A stretch of DNA of 64,000 nt from Phycisphaeraceae bacterium (lineage in GTDB: Bacteria > Planctomycetota > Phycisphaerae > Phycisphaerales > UBA1924). The DNA is taken from positions 186,001 to 250,000 of the forward strand of contig JAHBXL010000001.1 of NCBI GenBank assembly GCA_019636495.1, given 5' to 3'. The position numbers were made by a program, and so were the translations under genes. Of this stretch, positions 15,297 through 23,192 are shown piece after piece (the first letter of the stretch is position 1; each line of letters starts with the position of its first letter). The notes beneath the pieces are model-generated. The model was given only the letters and a program-made list of their open reading frames with translations. It made no database searches and was not told where the DNA came from.

Positions 15297-17043
15297 GCGG
15301 ACCGCTCGGCTGGGCATCCTGCGATTCATCCTCCGGGACGCCGCCGCGCCAAGCAACGGCGGTGCGCATGACTTGCGCCCCTGGTGCCGCCGTTGGAGCG
15401 GGGCCGGGCTCGGCCTCGTCCTGCTGTGCATGGCAGTCTATGTCCCCGGCTTGTGGAACATCCCGCCGGTCGATCGGGATGAGGCCCGATTCGCGCAGGC
15501 CTCGCGGCAGATGTGGGAGTCCGGCGATTTCATCGTGCCGCGGATCCAGGACCGGCCGCGGCTGAACAAGCCGCCACTGGTGTACTGGCTTCAGTGCGCA
15601 TCGGTCGCGGCGTTCGGGGATGTGCCGGGGCGCTGGCCGAACGGAAACATCTGGGTCTTCCGCGTGCCGAGCGCGCTCTGTGCGCTGGCCAGCGTCTTGC
15701 TCACGTGGCGCATCGGCCTTCGCATGCTGGATCCGCGGGCCGCCGCGCTCGGCGCTGCGCTGCTGGCTGTGTGTCCGATGGTCGCGTGGGATGCGCACCA
15801 GGCGCGTGCAGACCAGTTGCTGCTGCTGACAGTCATCGGAGCGCAGGGGGCGTTGTGGTCGTGCTGGTCGGATGTCCGGCGCGGCCGCCGCGCCGCCACC
15901 GGCGCGTGGGTCGGCCTGTGGGTTTGGTTCGGCTTGGGCATCTTGGCCAAAGGGCCGATCACGCCGATGATCGTGATACTGACCATCGCCGCGCTCTGCT
16001 GGCATTCGCGCAGTTGTCGGTGGATCGCGGGCCTGCGGCCCGCCGTCGGCATCCCGATCGTGTGCGCGATCGTCGCGCCCTGGGTGGTCGCCGTCGGCAT
16101 GCAGGTTGGCTGGTCGAACTACCTGCACATGGTCTGGGACGAGACAATCGGCCGCTCGGCGGGCGCCAAGGAAGGCCACTGGGGCCCGCCGGGCTATCAC
16201 CTCGTCCTGCTGTGCGTGCTGTTCTGGCCTGGCGTGATGCTGACGGGCCTGGCGGTGCGCCGTGCGTGGAAACTGCGACGGCACGGGCCCGAGTTGTTCC
16301 TGCTCGCGTGGATCATTCCGTCGTGGCTGGTCTTCGAGATCGTGTCCACGAAACTCCCGCACTACACCATGCCGCTCTATCCCGCGGTCGCGCTGCTCTC
16401 GGCCCGTGCCGTACTCGCGGCGGACACACGCCGTCTCGCCGGCCTGCGCGAGTTTGGCACGCGCATCGGCCTGTTCCTGTGGGTCGTCATTGGCGTGGGG
16501 ATCATGGCCGCGGGAATCGCGCTGCTGGAGATTCTCGCCCGTCGCGGCATCGATGTTCGCAGCGAACTTGCCGTCCTGATGTTGTGGTATCTCTTCATCG
16601 GCATGGCGATATTCTGGTCGGCGAGGTCGCTGTGGCGAGGGCGCTTCCTGCGGGCACAAGGCCACGCGCTGCTCGCGGCGGTGCTGCTGCTCATGCTGTA
16701 CATGCAGACCGTGATACCTGCCGCGAACCAGTTGAGCACGCGAGTTGTCGATGAGATTGAGCGGATCGACCCGGCGGGCCTGCGCCCGCTGGGCGCGGTC
16801 GGGTATCACGAGGACAGCCTGATTTTCCTGACTCGCGGCCGGGTGGAGCGAGTCGGGGACGGCGAGTTGTCGTCTTGGATCGAGAGCCGGAGCGCCGGGG
16901 AGGAGGGGGCGCATCCGCTGGTCATCCGTCGGGTGAACCCGGGCGACCTCGATGCGCAGGTGTATCTGGCCGAGATCGAAGGCCTGAACTACTCGCGGGG
17001 CCGGTTCGAGACGGTTCAGATCGTCGACGGGGTGAAGCCATGA
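15295..17043 (+). CDS. PMT/ArnT-like membrane glycosyltransferase (GT-C fold)
   Basis: A 582-residue polytopic protein of the PMT/ArnT family, which moves a sugar from a polyprenyl-phosphate donor to protein or lipid at the outer face of the inner membrane. The first periplasmic loop carries the catalytic-type motif DRDEARFAQASRQMWESG followed by NKPPLVYWLQ; LPHYTMPLYPA is also typical. About eleven membrane segments are visible. The acceptor cannot be told from sequence; lipid A modification and glycoprotein synthesis are both possible. The stop overlaps the truB start (ATGA). The ATG overlaps the divergent PAP2 start by two bases, so one of the two starts is probably further in. Confidence 0.86.
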   Translation: MRTARLGILRFILRDAAAPSNGGAHDLRPWCRRWSGAGLGLVLLCMAVYVPGLWNIPPVDRDEARFAQASRQMWESGDFIVPRIQDRPRLNKPPLVYWLQCASVAAFGDVPGRWPNGNIWVFRVPSALCALASVLLTWRIGLRMLDPRAAALGAALLAVCPMVAWDAHQARADQLLLLTVIGAQGALWSCWSDVRRGRRAATGAWVGLWVWFGLGILAKGPITPMIVILTIAALCWHSRSCRWIAGLRPAVGIPIVCAIVAPWVVAVGMQVGWSNYLHMVWDETIGRSAGAKEGHWGPPGYHLVLLCVLFWPGVMLTGLAVRRAWKLRRHGPELFLLAWIIPSWLVFEIVSTKLPHYTMPLYPAVALLSARAVLAADTRRLAGLREFGTRIGLFLWVVIGVGIMAAGIALLEILARRGIDVRSELAVLMLWYLFIGMAIFWSARSLWRGRFLRAQGHALLAAVLLLMLYMQTVIPAANQLSTRVVDEIERIDPAGLRPLGAVGYHEDSLIFLTRGRVERVGDGELSSWIESRSAGEEGAHPLVIRRVNPGDLDAQVYLAEIEGLNYSRGRFETVQIVDGVKP

Positions 17044-17798
17044 ACCAGCCGGCGCAGAATCCTGTCGGGATTCTGCTGGTCGACAAGCCCGCCGATGCGC
17101 GAACCTCGTCGGCGCGAGTCGTCGCGGCGGTGAAGCGGCGGTTGATCGCCGCGGGCGCGCCCAAGCGCATCAAGGTCGGGCATGCCGGGACGCTGGACCC
17201 GCTGGCCTCGGGCCTGTTGGTGATCCTCATCGGGCGCGGGGCGACGCGGCTGTGCGCCGAACTGATGAGCGGCGAGAAGGAGTATGAGGCAAGGGTCGAT
17301 CTGTCGCACGCCTCCGCGACCGATGACTACGAGGGCCCCCTGGAGTCCCATCCGCCGCCGGCGAGCGAGCCGATGCGCGCCGACGTTGACCGCGTGCTGG
17401 CGGGGCTCGTCGGCACGATCATGCAGCGGCCGCCGGCGTTTTCGGCGATGAAGGTCGGGGGGAAACGGGCGTACGCCGAGGCCCGGCGGGGAAACATGGT
17501 CGAACTCGCAGCGCGCCCTGTCATCGTGCGATCGATCGACGTGCTCGAATATCAGTATCCGATGATCGATGTGAGAATCCGCTGCGGGAAGGGAACATAC
17601 ATCCGATCGATGGCGCGGGACATCGGCCTGGCGCTCACGGGCCGCGCCGCGTGCCTTGCCGCGCTCCGGCGCACCGCCGTTGGGGCCCACCGCGTGGAGA
17701 CCGCCGTGCGGCTCGATGCACTCCCCGACCAACTGATCCAGCCAGACCTGTTGCCCGTCCCCGCGCTCAGTGCGCCGGCGGATCAAACTCCCACGTGA
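17040..17798 (+). CDS. truB: tRNA pseudouridine-55 synthase TruB
   Basis: TruB makes pseudouridine 55 in the T-loop of nearly all tRNAs. The 252-residue protein has the signature KVGHAGTLDPLASGLL with catalytic Asp53, then KEYEARVDLSHASATDDYEG, PPAFSAMKVGGKRAYAEAR and CGKGTYIRSMARDIG, in the usual order. The length is slightly short; the C-terminal PUA-like region is minimal. The start ATG overlaps the stop of the glycosyltransferase gene (ATGA), so translation is coupled although the functions are unrelated. The last 32 bases overlap a convergent small gene on the other strand. Confidence 0.96.
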   Translation: MNQPAQNPVGILLVDKPADARTSSARVVAAVKRRLIAAGAPKRIKVGHAGTLDPLASGLLVILIGRGATRLCAELMSGEKEYEARVDLSHASATDDYEGPLESHPPPASEPMRADVDRVLAGLVGTIMQRPPAFSAMKVGGKRAYAEARRGNMVELAARPVIVRSIDVLEYQYPMIDVRIRCGKGTYIRSMARDIGLALTGRAACLAALRRTAVGAHRVETAVRLDALPDQLIQPDLLPVPALSAPADQTPT

Positions 17799-18000
17799 TG
17801 GAATCGGCCCGAACCTCCGCCGCGCCGCCGGGCCAGAAGAGGCGAGTGCCGGCCGTCGCCTCGCGCAGCGCTCCGGGCAGGTCGGTCTGGCGCGCGTGCA
17901 GAGCGCGACGGGTGCCATCGCGCCCGATCAACTCGACCTGCTGCACGGCGTGCTCGGCGAGGCGGCCGGCCAGAGCGATCGCATCCTCGTCTCGGGTCAT
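17767..18000 (-). CDS. Small hypothetical protein
   Basis: A 77-residue soluble protein (MTRDEDAIALAGRLAEHAVQ ... ending ITWEFDPPAH) of no recognised family. It begins 3 bases after the stop of the membrane protein gene upstream on the same strand, which indicates coupling and supports its being real. Its 3' end overlaps truB by 32 bases tail to tail. It is charged and lacks cysteines, a signal peptide or membrane segments. It is probably expressed with the DUF4340-like and membrane proteins of the same reverse-strand operon, but its job cannot be told. Confidence 0.6.
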   Translation of the reverse strand: MTRDEDAIALAGRLAEHAVQQVELIGRDGTRRALHARQTDLPGALREATAGTRLFWPGGAAEVRADSITWEFDPPAH

Positions 18001-18003
18001 GGC

Positions 18004-19194
18004 TCAGTTCTCATCGGCGGGGCCGTTGTCCTGCACGGCTTCGGCGCGTGCCGCGGCGGCAGGGGGTCGGCGCTCGGCGGCGGTGCCGGGCACGACGGTA
18101 TCCACCCACACCTCGCTGACATCCTGCCCGTCGCAGATGCGCCGCATGCAGAGATACAGCGCGGTCGCGGCGCACCAGAAGTAACTGACGGCGAATGCGC
18201 CGCCGAGCAACGCGGGCAGCGCGCTCCAGAATCGGACAAAGCCCGAGGCCACCCCCTCCGTGCCGCCAAGGCCCGTCTCGCCGGCGATGGCCCTTTCAGC
18301 GCCTGCGCCGGCGAACACGCTCGCGGCGTGTTGCGAGAAGTGCCCGACAAGCCACACCACCGCCGCGACCACCAGCCACAGCGCCAGGAACTGCACGACG
18401 AGCACCGCCATGTACACCAGCAGACGCAGCGGTTTGGCGAAGACATAGGAGTAGGCGTGCTGCACGGAGTCGATCGCGTCGGTCCCCTCGCACGCGACCC
18501 CGGGCACGAGCATGGGTCCGCCGAGTGTCATGGCGATCATGATGACCGTGCCGATCAGCGCGCCCATGAGGAAGAAGGCCCACAACAGGCCGCCGATGAC
18601 GTCGAGCACCGGGACGCTGAAAAGCACGAACCCGCCGACGGCCATGGCCAGCGCGATGCCGTAGAGCAGCGCGAGCGGGCCCATGACGCTGCCCGCGAAC
18701 GAGGCCCACCGGCCAAGCGCATAGCCCACGCCCTCGGGCCACGACAGCCCGACGCCCTGGGCAAAGTCCATCGCGGCCATGCGTGAGATCGCCCCGCCCA
18801 TCACGGTTGTCCACAGCAGGATGGCCGGGATGAAAAGCACGCCGACGAGCGGGTGGTCGCGCACGAGATTCCACACCGCCGAGATGAACAGCCCGTTCAC
18901 CGCCTGTCCGACGTCGCCCCCGTCCAGCCGCACGACCGCGCCCAACAGCCCGCGCACGTGCGTCAGCCACTCGTGCCAAGCGGCGATCAACACGCTGCCC
19001 TCCGATCCGTCGATCAGGTCGGCCACGTGCAGCAGGACCATCAACCCGATGAGGTAGAAGAACGCCACGCCCAGACGCGACGGGCGCAGCGCGAGTGCGC
19101 CGGCCCGCAGCAGACGCGGCCACACCAGGTCGGCCGTCAGGTCCGAGAGCGTCAGCGGCGACCGCCACGATTCGGTGTTTCGTGATTCTGCCAT
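18004..19194 (-). CDS. Polytopic membrane protein of unknown function
   Basis: The 396-residue protein has about six to eight hydrophobic segments (for example VAFFYLIGLMVLLHVADL, LVGVLFIPAILLWTTVMGG, VLVVQFLALWLVVAAVVWLV) and a hydrophilic C-terminal tail of about 45 residues. I do not recognise a family with confidence; the arrangement recalls YciC/glycerophosphoryl-type integral membrane proteins seen as hypothetical genes in planctomycetes. The start at 19194 (MAESRNTESWR) is preferred over an ATG at 19203. It lies 60 bases downstream of the DUF4340-like gene and 3 bases upstream of a small gene, forming a three-gene reverse-strand operon. Confidence 0.75.
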   Translation of the reverse strand: MAESRNTESWRSPLTLSDLTADLVWPRLLRAGALALRPSRLGVAFFYLIGLMVLLHVADLIDGSEGSVLIAAWHEWLTHVRGLLGAVVRLDGGDVGQAVNGLFISAVWNLVRDHPLVGVLFIPAILLWTTVMGGAISRMAAMDFAQGVGLSWPEGVGYALGRWASFAGSVMGPLALLYGIALAMAVGGFVLFSVPVLDVIGGLLWAFFLMGALIGTVIMIAMTLGGPMLVPGVACEGTDAIDSVQHAYSYVFAKPLRLLVYMAVLVVQFLALWLVVAAVVWLVGHFSQHAASVFAGAGAERAIAGETGLGGTEGVASGFVRFWSALPALLGGAFAVSYFWCAATALYLCMRRICDGQDVSEVWVDTVVPGTAAERRPPAAAARAEAVQDNGPADEN

Positions 19195-19254
19195 GCGGAG
19201 CATGCTACCGCGCCGGTGCCCGCGCGTGCAAAGCGCACACCCCGCCACCGTGGA

Positions 19255-20697
19255 TCACTTGTTCTCTTCCGCCTCCGGCTGCTCGCCCCGCGGCGGGGGC
19301 GTCACCAGCGGTGAACTGCGCATGACGCGGTCGATCAGCCGCGGCAGGCGGTCCAGCGGATACTCGCGGTACACCGCTCCGGTTCGCACGATGGCGAGAG
19401 CCGACACGCCGCTCACACCCACTTCCACCGTTTCCAGCGGCTGTCCGCCGATGTCGCGCAGCGATACGCGGGCCCCGGGCCGATAGGCCTCGGGCTCGGC
19501 CAGACGGCCCTGCGGGCGCGGTGCGCCGGCGGGACCGCCCGTGCCCGTCAGGAAGGCCAACGCCTCGTCCATCTCCTTCAGTTCCTGCTCGACAACAGGC
19601 ACCTCGCTGCCCTCGCGGATCTCGATCCAGCGGTCCAGCGAACGCTTGAACACGCGCCCATCCTCCGGAACGCGCGAGGCATCCAGCCGTTCGATCACGA
19701 TCATGCCGACATCGGGCGCGGCGACGGCCGTCGGGTGCGGCCACAGGTACGCCGCCGCGTCCATCGTCTGCCCGAGGTTGCGGGCGTCGATCTTGACGGT
19801 GCGTTGCCCGTCGATGAGGGCGAACATCCGCTCGCCGCGGGCGTCCGCGGCGGCCCCGATGTCCAGCGTGTGGCGGATCGGCGTGCCCTCGGGGCGGTCG
19901 ATCTCGACGAGGATGCGGGCATTGGGGGCGTCAAGGCCGGTCTGCACGCCGGGGCCCGGCGCATCGTCGACGAACTCGACGATCTGTGCTTCGGCAAGCG
20001 TGGAAAGCAGTCGCCCCACGGCCGGGCCATCGGCCGGGGCCTGCACCGGCTCCCGGAGCGACCAGCGGCTGCCGATGCGGCCGAAGGCAATGGCGCGGTC
20101 CTTGTTCTCCAAGCGGATGCGCGAGGCATCGCCGCGGGCCCAGGGCATCGCGGTGCGGTCTCGCCATTGCCGGATGTTGCGGTCGCGCACCATCTGATGG
20201 AGGCGGTCATCGACGATCGCGACGGTCTTTCCCGCGCTGGTCTGGATCTCCAGCAAGCCGGTGCCGCCCAACGAGCGTTGCGCAAACCGCAGCGTGAGCG
20301 AAGTGCCATCGGCCAGCGCCAGAGTCGCGACCGTCGGCTTCTCGCCCAGATCGGGCGCCTTGGGGCCCGCGGCGACCGACCTCGCCTCGCTGAGCGCCAG
20401 CAGCAGGCCGTCGACCGTGCGGCCGGGTACGGGCCAGTCGGTCAGACGCGTGGCATCGCCCAGGCGCAGGAGCCAGTCGCCCGCGGCGTTGTCGGCACGG
20501 GTCAGGGTGTCGGCCCGCTCGTTCAACGGGTTGATCGCGATGCTCCGTACCGCCGAGGGGGAGAAGTTCAACACCAGACTGCCGACGCCCGGCCCGGAAG
20601 CGCCCCCGGCCGGGTTGGGCCCGCGCATCGCGAAGATCGCGCCGATGCCCAGGACGACCGCGACAATCAGCCAACCGATGACGGCTTTGGTGGACAT
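19255..20697 (-). CDS. DUF4340-like membrane-anchored protein
   Basis: A 480-residue protein with one N-terminal membrane anchor (AVIGWLIVAVVLGIGAIFAM, residues 4-24) and a large extracytoplasmic part rich in beta strands. It resembles DUF4340 proteins, which repeat a layout of V-x-x-I-x-I followed by L-x-x-x-D-G-R and often sit next to gliding-type ABC transporter genes. No such transporter genes are nearby here; the partners are an uncharacterised membrane protein and a small protein. Segments that fit the family are LNFSPSAVRSIAINPLNERADTL, DASRIRLENKDRAIAFGRIGSRWSL and GSEVPVVEQELKEMDEALAFLTG. The ATG is set by the anchor; the open frame runs further upstream without similarity. Confidence 0.7.
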   Translation of the reverse strand: MSTKAVIGWLIVAVVLGIGAIFAMRGPNPAGGASGPGVGSLVLNFSPSAVRSIAINPLNERADTLTRADNAAGDWLLRLGDATRLTDWPVPGRTVDGLLLALSEARSVAAGPKAPDLGEKPTVATLALADGTSLTLRFAQRSLGGTGLLEIQTSAGKTVAIVDDRLHQMVRDRNIRQWRDRTAMPWARGDASRIRLENKDRAIAFGRIGSRWSLREPVQAPADGPAVGRLLSTLAEAQIVEFVDDAPGPGVQTGLDAPNARILVEIDRPEGTPIRHTLDIGAAADARGERMFALIDGQRTVKIDARNLGQTMDAAAYLWPHPTAVAAPDVGMIVIERLDASRVPEDGRVFKRSLDRWIEIREGSEVPVVEQELKEMDEALAFLTGTGGPAGAPRPQGRLAEPEAYRPGARVSLRDIGGQPLETVEVGVSGVSALAIVRTGAVYREYPLDRLPRLIDRVMRSSPLVTPPPRGEQPEAEENK

Positions 20698-20762
20698 GCC
20701 GAACTGTAGCGGCGGGCCCGGCGCCGGTTGCGTCGCGGAAACCGCCCGGTCCGATTTCCCAA

Positions 20763-20774
20763 ACACCGCGGTGT
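20763..20774. promoter_or_regulatory. 12-bp perfect palindrome in a divergent spacer
   Basis: ACACCGCGGTGT lies in the 160-base spacer between the DUF4340-like gene and the divergent zinc-ribbon gene, 66 and 84 bases from their starts. It could be an operator for a dimeric regulator. GC-rich palindromes arise by chance, so this is only a candidate. Confidence 0.25.
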
Positions 20775-20857
20775 GCCACAACGCGAGGCGGCCGCGGGGG
20801 TGGGGCCGTGAAACGGTGGGGGCGGTGGGTCGGATCGAGTTCGGGTAGGCTTACCAC

Positions 20858-21541
20858 GTGCGGATCGCCCACACTTGCGCCAACTGCGGCCACGACCTGT
20901 CACGACTCTGCGCGCTGATCGACCCGGTGTACGGGCTGCCGATCGTGGTCTGCCCGCGCTGCCGCGAGGCGGTCGTTCGCACATCGATTCCCGTGCGAAC
21001 CCGAGCGCGGCAGGCCAGGCGATTGGTCGTTTCGCTTGCGATGCTGGCGTTCTCGGTGCTCCTGACCACGGGGTTCGCGGGTGCGGTGATCGGCCTTTCG
21101 TCGGTGGTGTTTGAGCAATGGGTTCGCGCGCAGCGCAACTCCACGGCGCCGTGGACGCACGAGGGCTTTGTGGTCGCGGCCGCCGTCTGGGCCGGTCTTG
21201 CGTTGACCGCGGGCGTATGGACGGGCGCGATGCTCGCCCATTGGCGGTGGTGGCTGGTCCTGCCGGCGTGGGTCGCCATGCTGTTCGGCCTGATCGTTTT
21301 CGTTGAGGTCCAGCAGGTGGTCGAGTTCATCGCGCAGGTCGAGGAGATCGATGTCCTCGCACACGCGACCGGCGTGGTGGAGGGTTACTCCGGCACGTCG
21401 CGGGTGCTCATCGCTTCGCTTGTCCCCTTTGGCCTTGGGTATGCGGTGGGCCTGCCGATAGGCGCCTTCACCCGCCGCTCCGCTGCGCGGCGGATGTGGC
21501 GCAGGCGGCGTCGCATCCGGCTCCACAGGAGGAATGCATGA
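20858..21541 (+). CDS. Zinc-ribbon membrane protein
   Basis: A 227-residue protein starting at GTG with an N-terminal zinc ribbon (CANCGHDLSRL ... IVVCPRCREAVV, Cys 7/10 and about 32/35), followed by four predicted membrane segments and a strongly basic tail (RRMWRRRRRIRLHRR). The function is unknown. The same plan, a CxxC...CxxC head on a membrane domain, appears in the next gene and again at 53235-54182, so these are a local family. The stop overlaps the start of the following gene (ATGA), and an AGGAGG for that gene lies within its last codons. Confidence 0.75.
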   Translation: MRIAHTCANCGHDLSRLCALIDPVYGLPIVVCPRCREAVVRTSIPVRTRARQARRLVVSLAMLAFSVLLTTGFAGAVIGLSSVVFEQWVRAQRNSTAPWTHEGFVVAAAVWAGLALTAGVWTGAMLAHWRWWLVLPAWVAMLFGLIVFVEVQQVVEFIAQVEEIDVLAHATGVVEGYSGTSRVLIASLVPFGLGYAVGLPIGAFTRRSAARRMWRRRRRIRLHRRNA

Positions 21542-22455
21542 GCGAACAGTTCAACATGCCGCCCCCGGCCCCGCCGACCGCGCCCGGCGCGCCCGCGCCC
21601 AGCGCCCGCGGCCCGGCGGAGCAGCGCGTCTCGTTGCTCGCGGCCGACCGTGCCTGCACGCGCTGCGCATTCAACCTTGTCGGGCAGTCGATCGTGCGCG
21701 AATCGCACTACGGCCTGCTCATCATCCGCTGCCCCGAGTGCGGCACGGTCGCCTCGCTGCAGGAGTACCCGCTGCTTGGCCGCTGGGCCAACCGATGGGC
21801 CGCGCTGCTCGCGGGCCTGTGGTTCCTGGTCATCACCGCCGGGACGCTGGCCGTCGCCGGCGTGATCACGGGCTTCACGTTCGGCGTGTCGCAGAGCGCC
21901 GCCGAGCGCGTGGTGGAGACCATCAAGAGCGCCTACATCGCCCACGAGACCGCGCGGGGCACCGATCCCAATGCGATCAACTGGTGGTGGATCACCGACC
22001 CGACATGGTGGCCGGCTCAGGACAAACGCAAGATCATCGCCGATGCGGGAGGGTGGTTCGGCGCGATCCGCTGGCGCGCGTTCGCCATTTGGCTCGCCGG
22101 AGGCACAGTGCTCTTCACGTTCGCCGCGGCGTGGGCGGTGCTGATGTCGCACCGTCGCGGCGTTCGCCTCGTTCTCACTACGCTGCCGATGATCCTGTTC
22201 GCGATGCTGTTCTGGGCGCTGTCGCAGACCGGCGGGTCAACCTTCTCGAGCGTCTACGACCTTGCCGCGGGCATGCTCTGGCCGGTGGTGCTGCCGATGT
22301 CCCTGGCCTGTGCCGCGGTGTCGCTGTGCGCGGGAGTGCTCCTGGGACGTCCTCTGGCGCGGATTGTCGTTCGGGCCGCGCTGCCGCCGCGGCTGCGTGT
22401 GCCGCTGGGTTGGCTCTGGACCTGCGACGGGCTGGCGCCGCCGAAGCCGATATAA
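21538..22455 (+). CDS. Zinc-ribbon membrane protein
   Basis: A 305-residue protein with a proline-rich N-terminus (NMPPPAPPTAPGAPAPS), a zinc ribbon at about 39-70 (CTRCAFNLVG ... IIRCPECGTVASL) and five or so membrane segments, with an extracytoplasmic loop between the first pair (ETARGTDPNAINWWWITDPTWWPAQ). It is translated from an ATG overlapping the previous stop behind a perfect AGGAGG. The ribbon probably stays in the cytoplasm. I cannot assign a function; it is a paralogue of its neighbour and very likely acts with it. Confidence 0.75.
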   Translation: MSEQFNMPPPAPPTAPGAPAPSARGPAEQRVSLLAADRACTRCAFNLVGQSIVRESHYGLLIIRCPECGTVASLQEYPLLGRWANRWAALLAGLWFLVITAGTLAVAGVITGFTFGVSQSAAERVVETIKSAYIAHETARGTDPNAINWWWITDPTWWPAQDKRKIIADAGGWFGAIRWRAFAIWLAGGTVLFTFAAAWAVLMSHRRGVRLVLTTLPMILFAMLFWALSQTGGSTFSSVYDLAAGMLWPVVLPMSLACAAVSLCAGVLLGRPLARIVVRAALPPRLRVPLGWLWTCDGLAPPKPI

Positions 22456-22464
22456 ACAAAGATT

Positions 22465-23178
22465 ATGACTCAGACTCGAATCATCATCGGAGTCCTGCCC
22501 GACCTCGCCGAGCCCCGGCCCGGGTCGCCGCGAATGGAGTGCGCGATGGCGTACGCCGATGCGATCGTGCGCGCCGGCGGAGTACCGGTCGTCCTTCCGC
22601 CGGTAGTCGAACTGATCCCGAGCCAGTTGGAACTCTGCCGCGGCGTGGTTCTGACGGGCGGCGACGATCCGCGCACGGACATGTTCGGCGAGCCGACGCA
22701 CAGCATGGCCAAGCCGATGCACTCGCGCCGGCAGGAGTACGAGGTCGCCCTGCTGCGAGCGCTCGAGTCGCGGCCGGATGTGCCGGTGCTGGGCGTGTGC
22801 CTGGGCATGCAACTGATGGCGCTGTGCGCGGGCGGGAGACTGAACCAGCACCTGCCCGACGACGTGCCGACCGCCGCGGACCACGCGGGGAACGCGCAGC
22901 ACGCGCTGCGGATTGAAGCGGGCGATCACGCGCTGTCGCGGTGCATGGCCGATGGAGGCGGTCAATCGTGCCCGGTCACGAGCCACCACCGTCAGGCGGT
23001 GCGCGATGCGGGACGGCTGCGGGTGGTCGCGCGTGCACCCGACGGCGTGATCGAGGCGATCGATGATCCCGCGCGGCCGTTCTATCTCGGCGTGCAGTGG
23101 CACCCGGAGCGCACGGCCCACGCCGGCGCAGGTCTGGCGCTGTTTGAAGCGCTGGTTGCCGCGGCACGCGGCGCGTGA
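22465..23178 (+). CDS. Class I glutamine amidotransferase-like hydrolase (peptidase C26)
   Basis: A cytoplasmic 237-residue protein of the peptidase C26 family, to which gamma-glutamyl-GABA hydrolase PuuD belongs. The catalytic triad is complete: Cys112 in LGVCLGMQLM, His213 and Glu215 in VQWHPER. The oxyanion region VVLTGGDD is also present. Members release glutamate from gamma-glutamyl compounds, for instance in putrescine breakdown. No polyamine genes lie nearby, so the substrate is open. It starts 9 bases after the zinc-ribbon gene and may be in the same transcript. The gene ends 14 bases before the end of the convergent acyl-CoA dehydrogenase gene. Confidence 0.88.
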   Translation: MTQTRIIIGVLPDLAEPRPGSPRMECAMAYADAIVRAGGVPVVLPPVVELIPSQLELCRGVVLTGGDDPRTDMFGEPTHSMAKPMHSRRQEYEVALLRALESRPDVPVLGVCLGMQLMALCAGGRLNQHLPDDVPTAADHAGNAQHALRIEAGDHALSRCMADGGGQSCPVTSHHRQAVRDAGRLRVVARAPDGVIEAIDDPARPFYLGVQWHPERTAHAGAGLALFEALVAAARGA

Positions 23179-23192
23179 CCTTTCCCGGTCCC

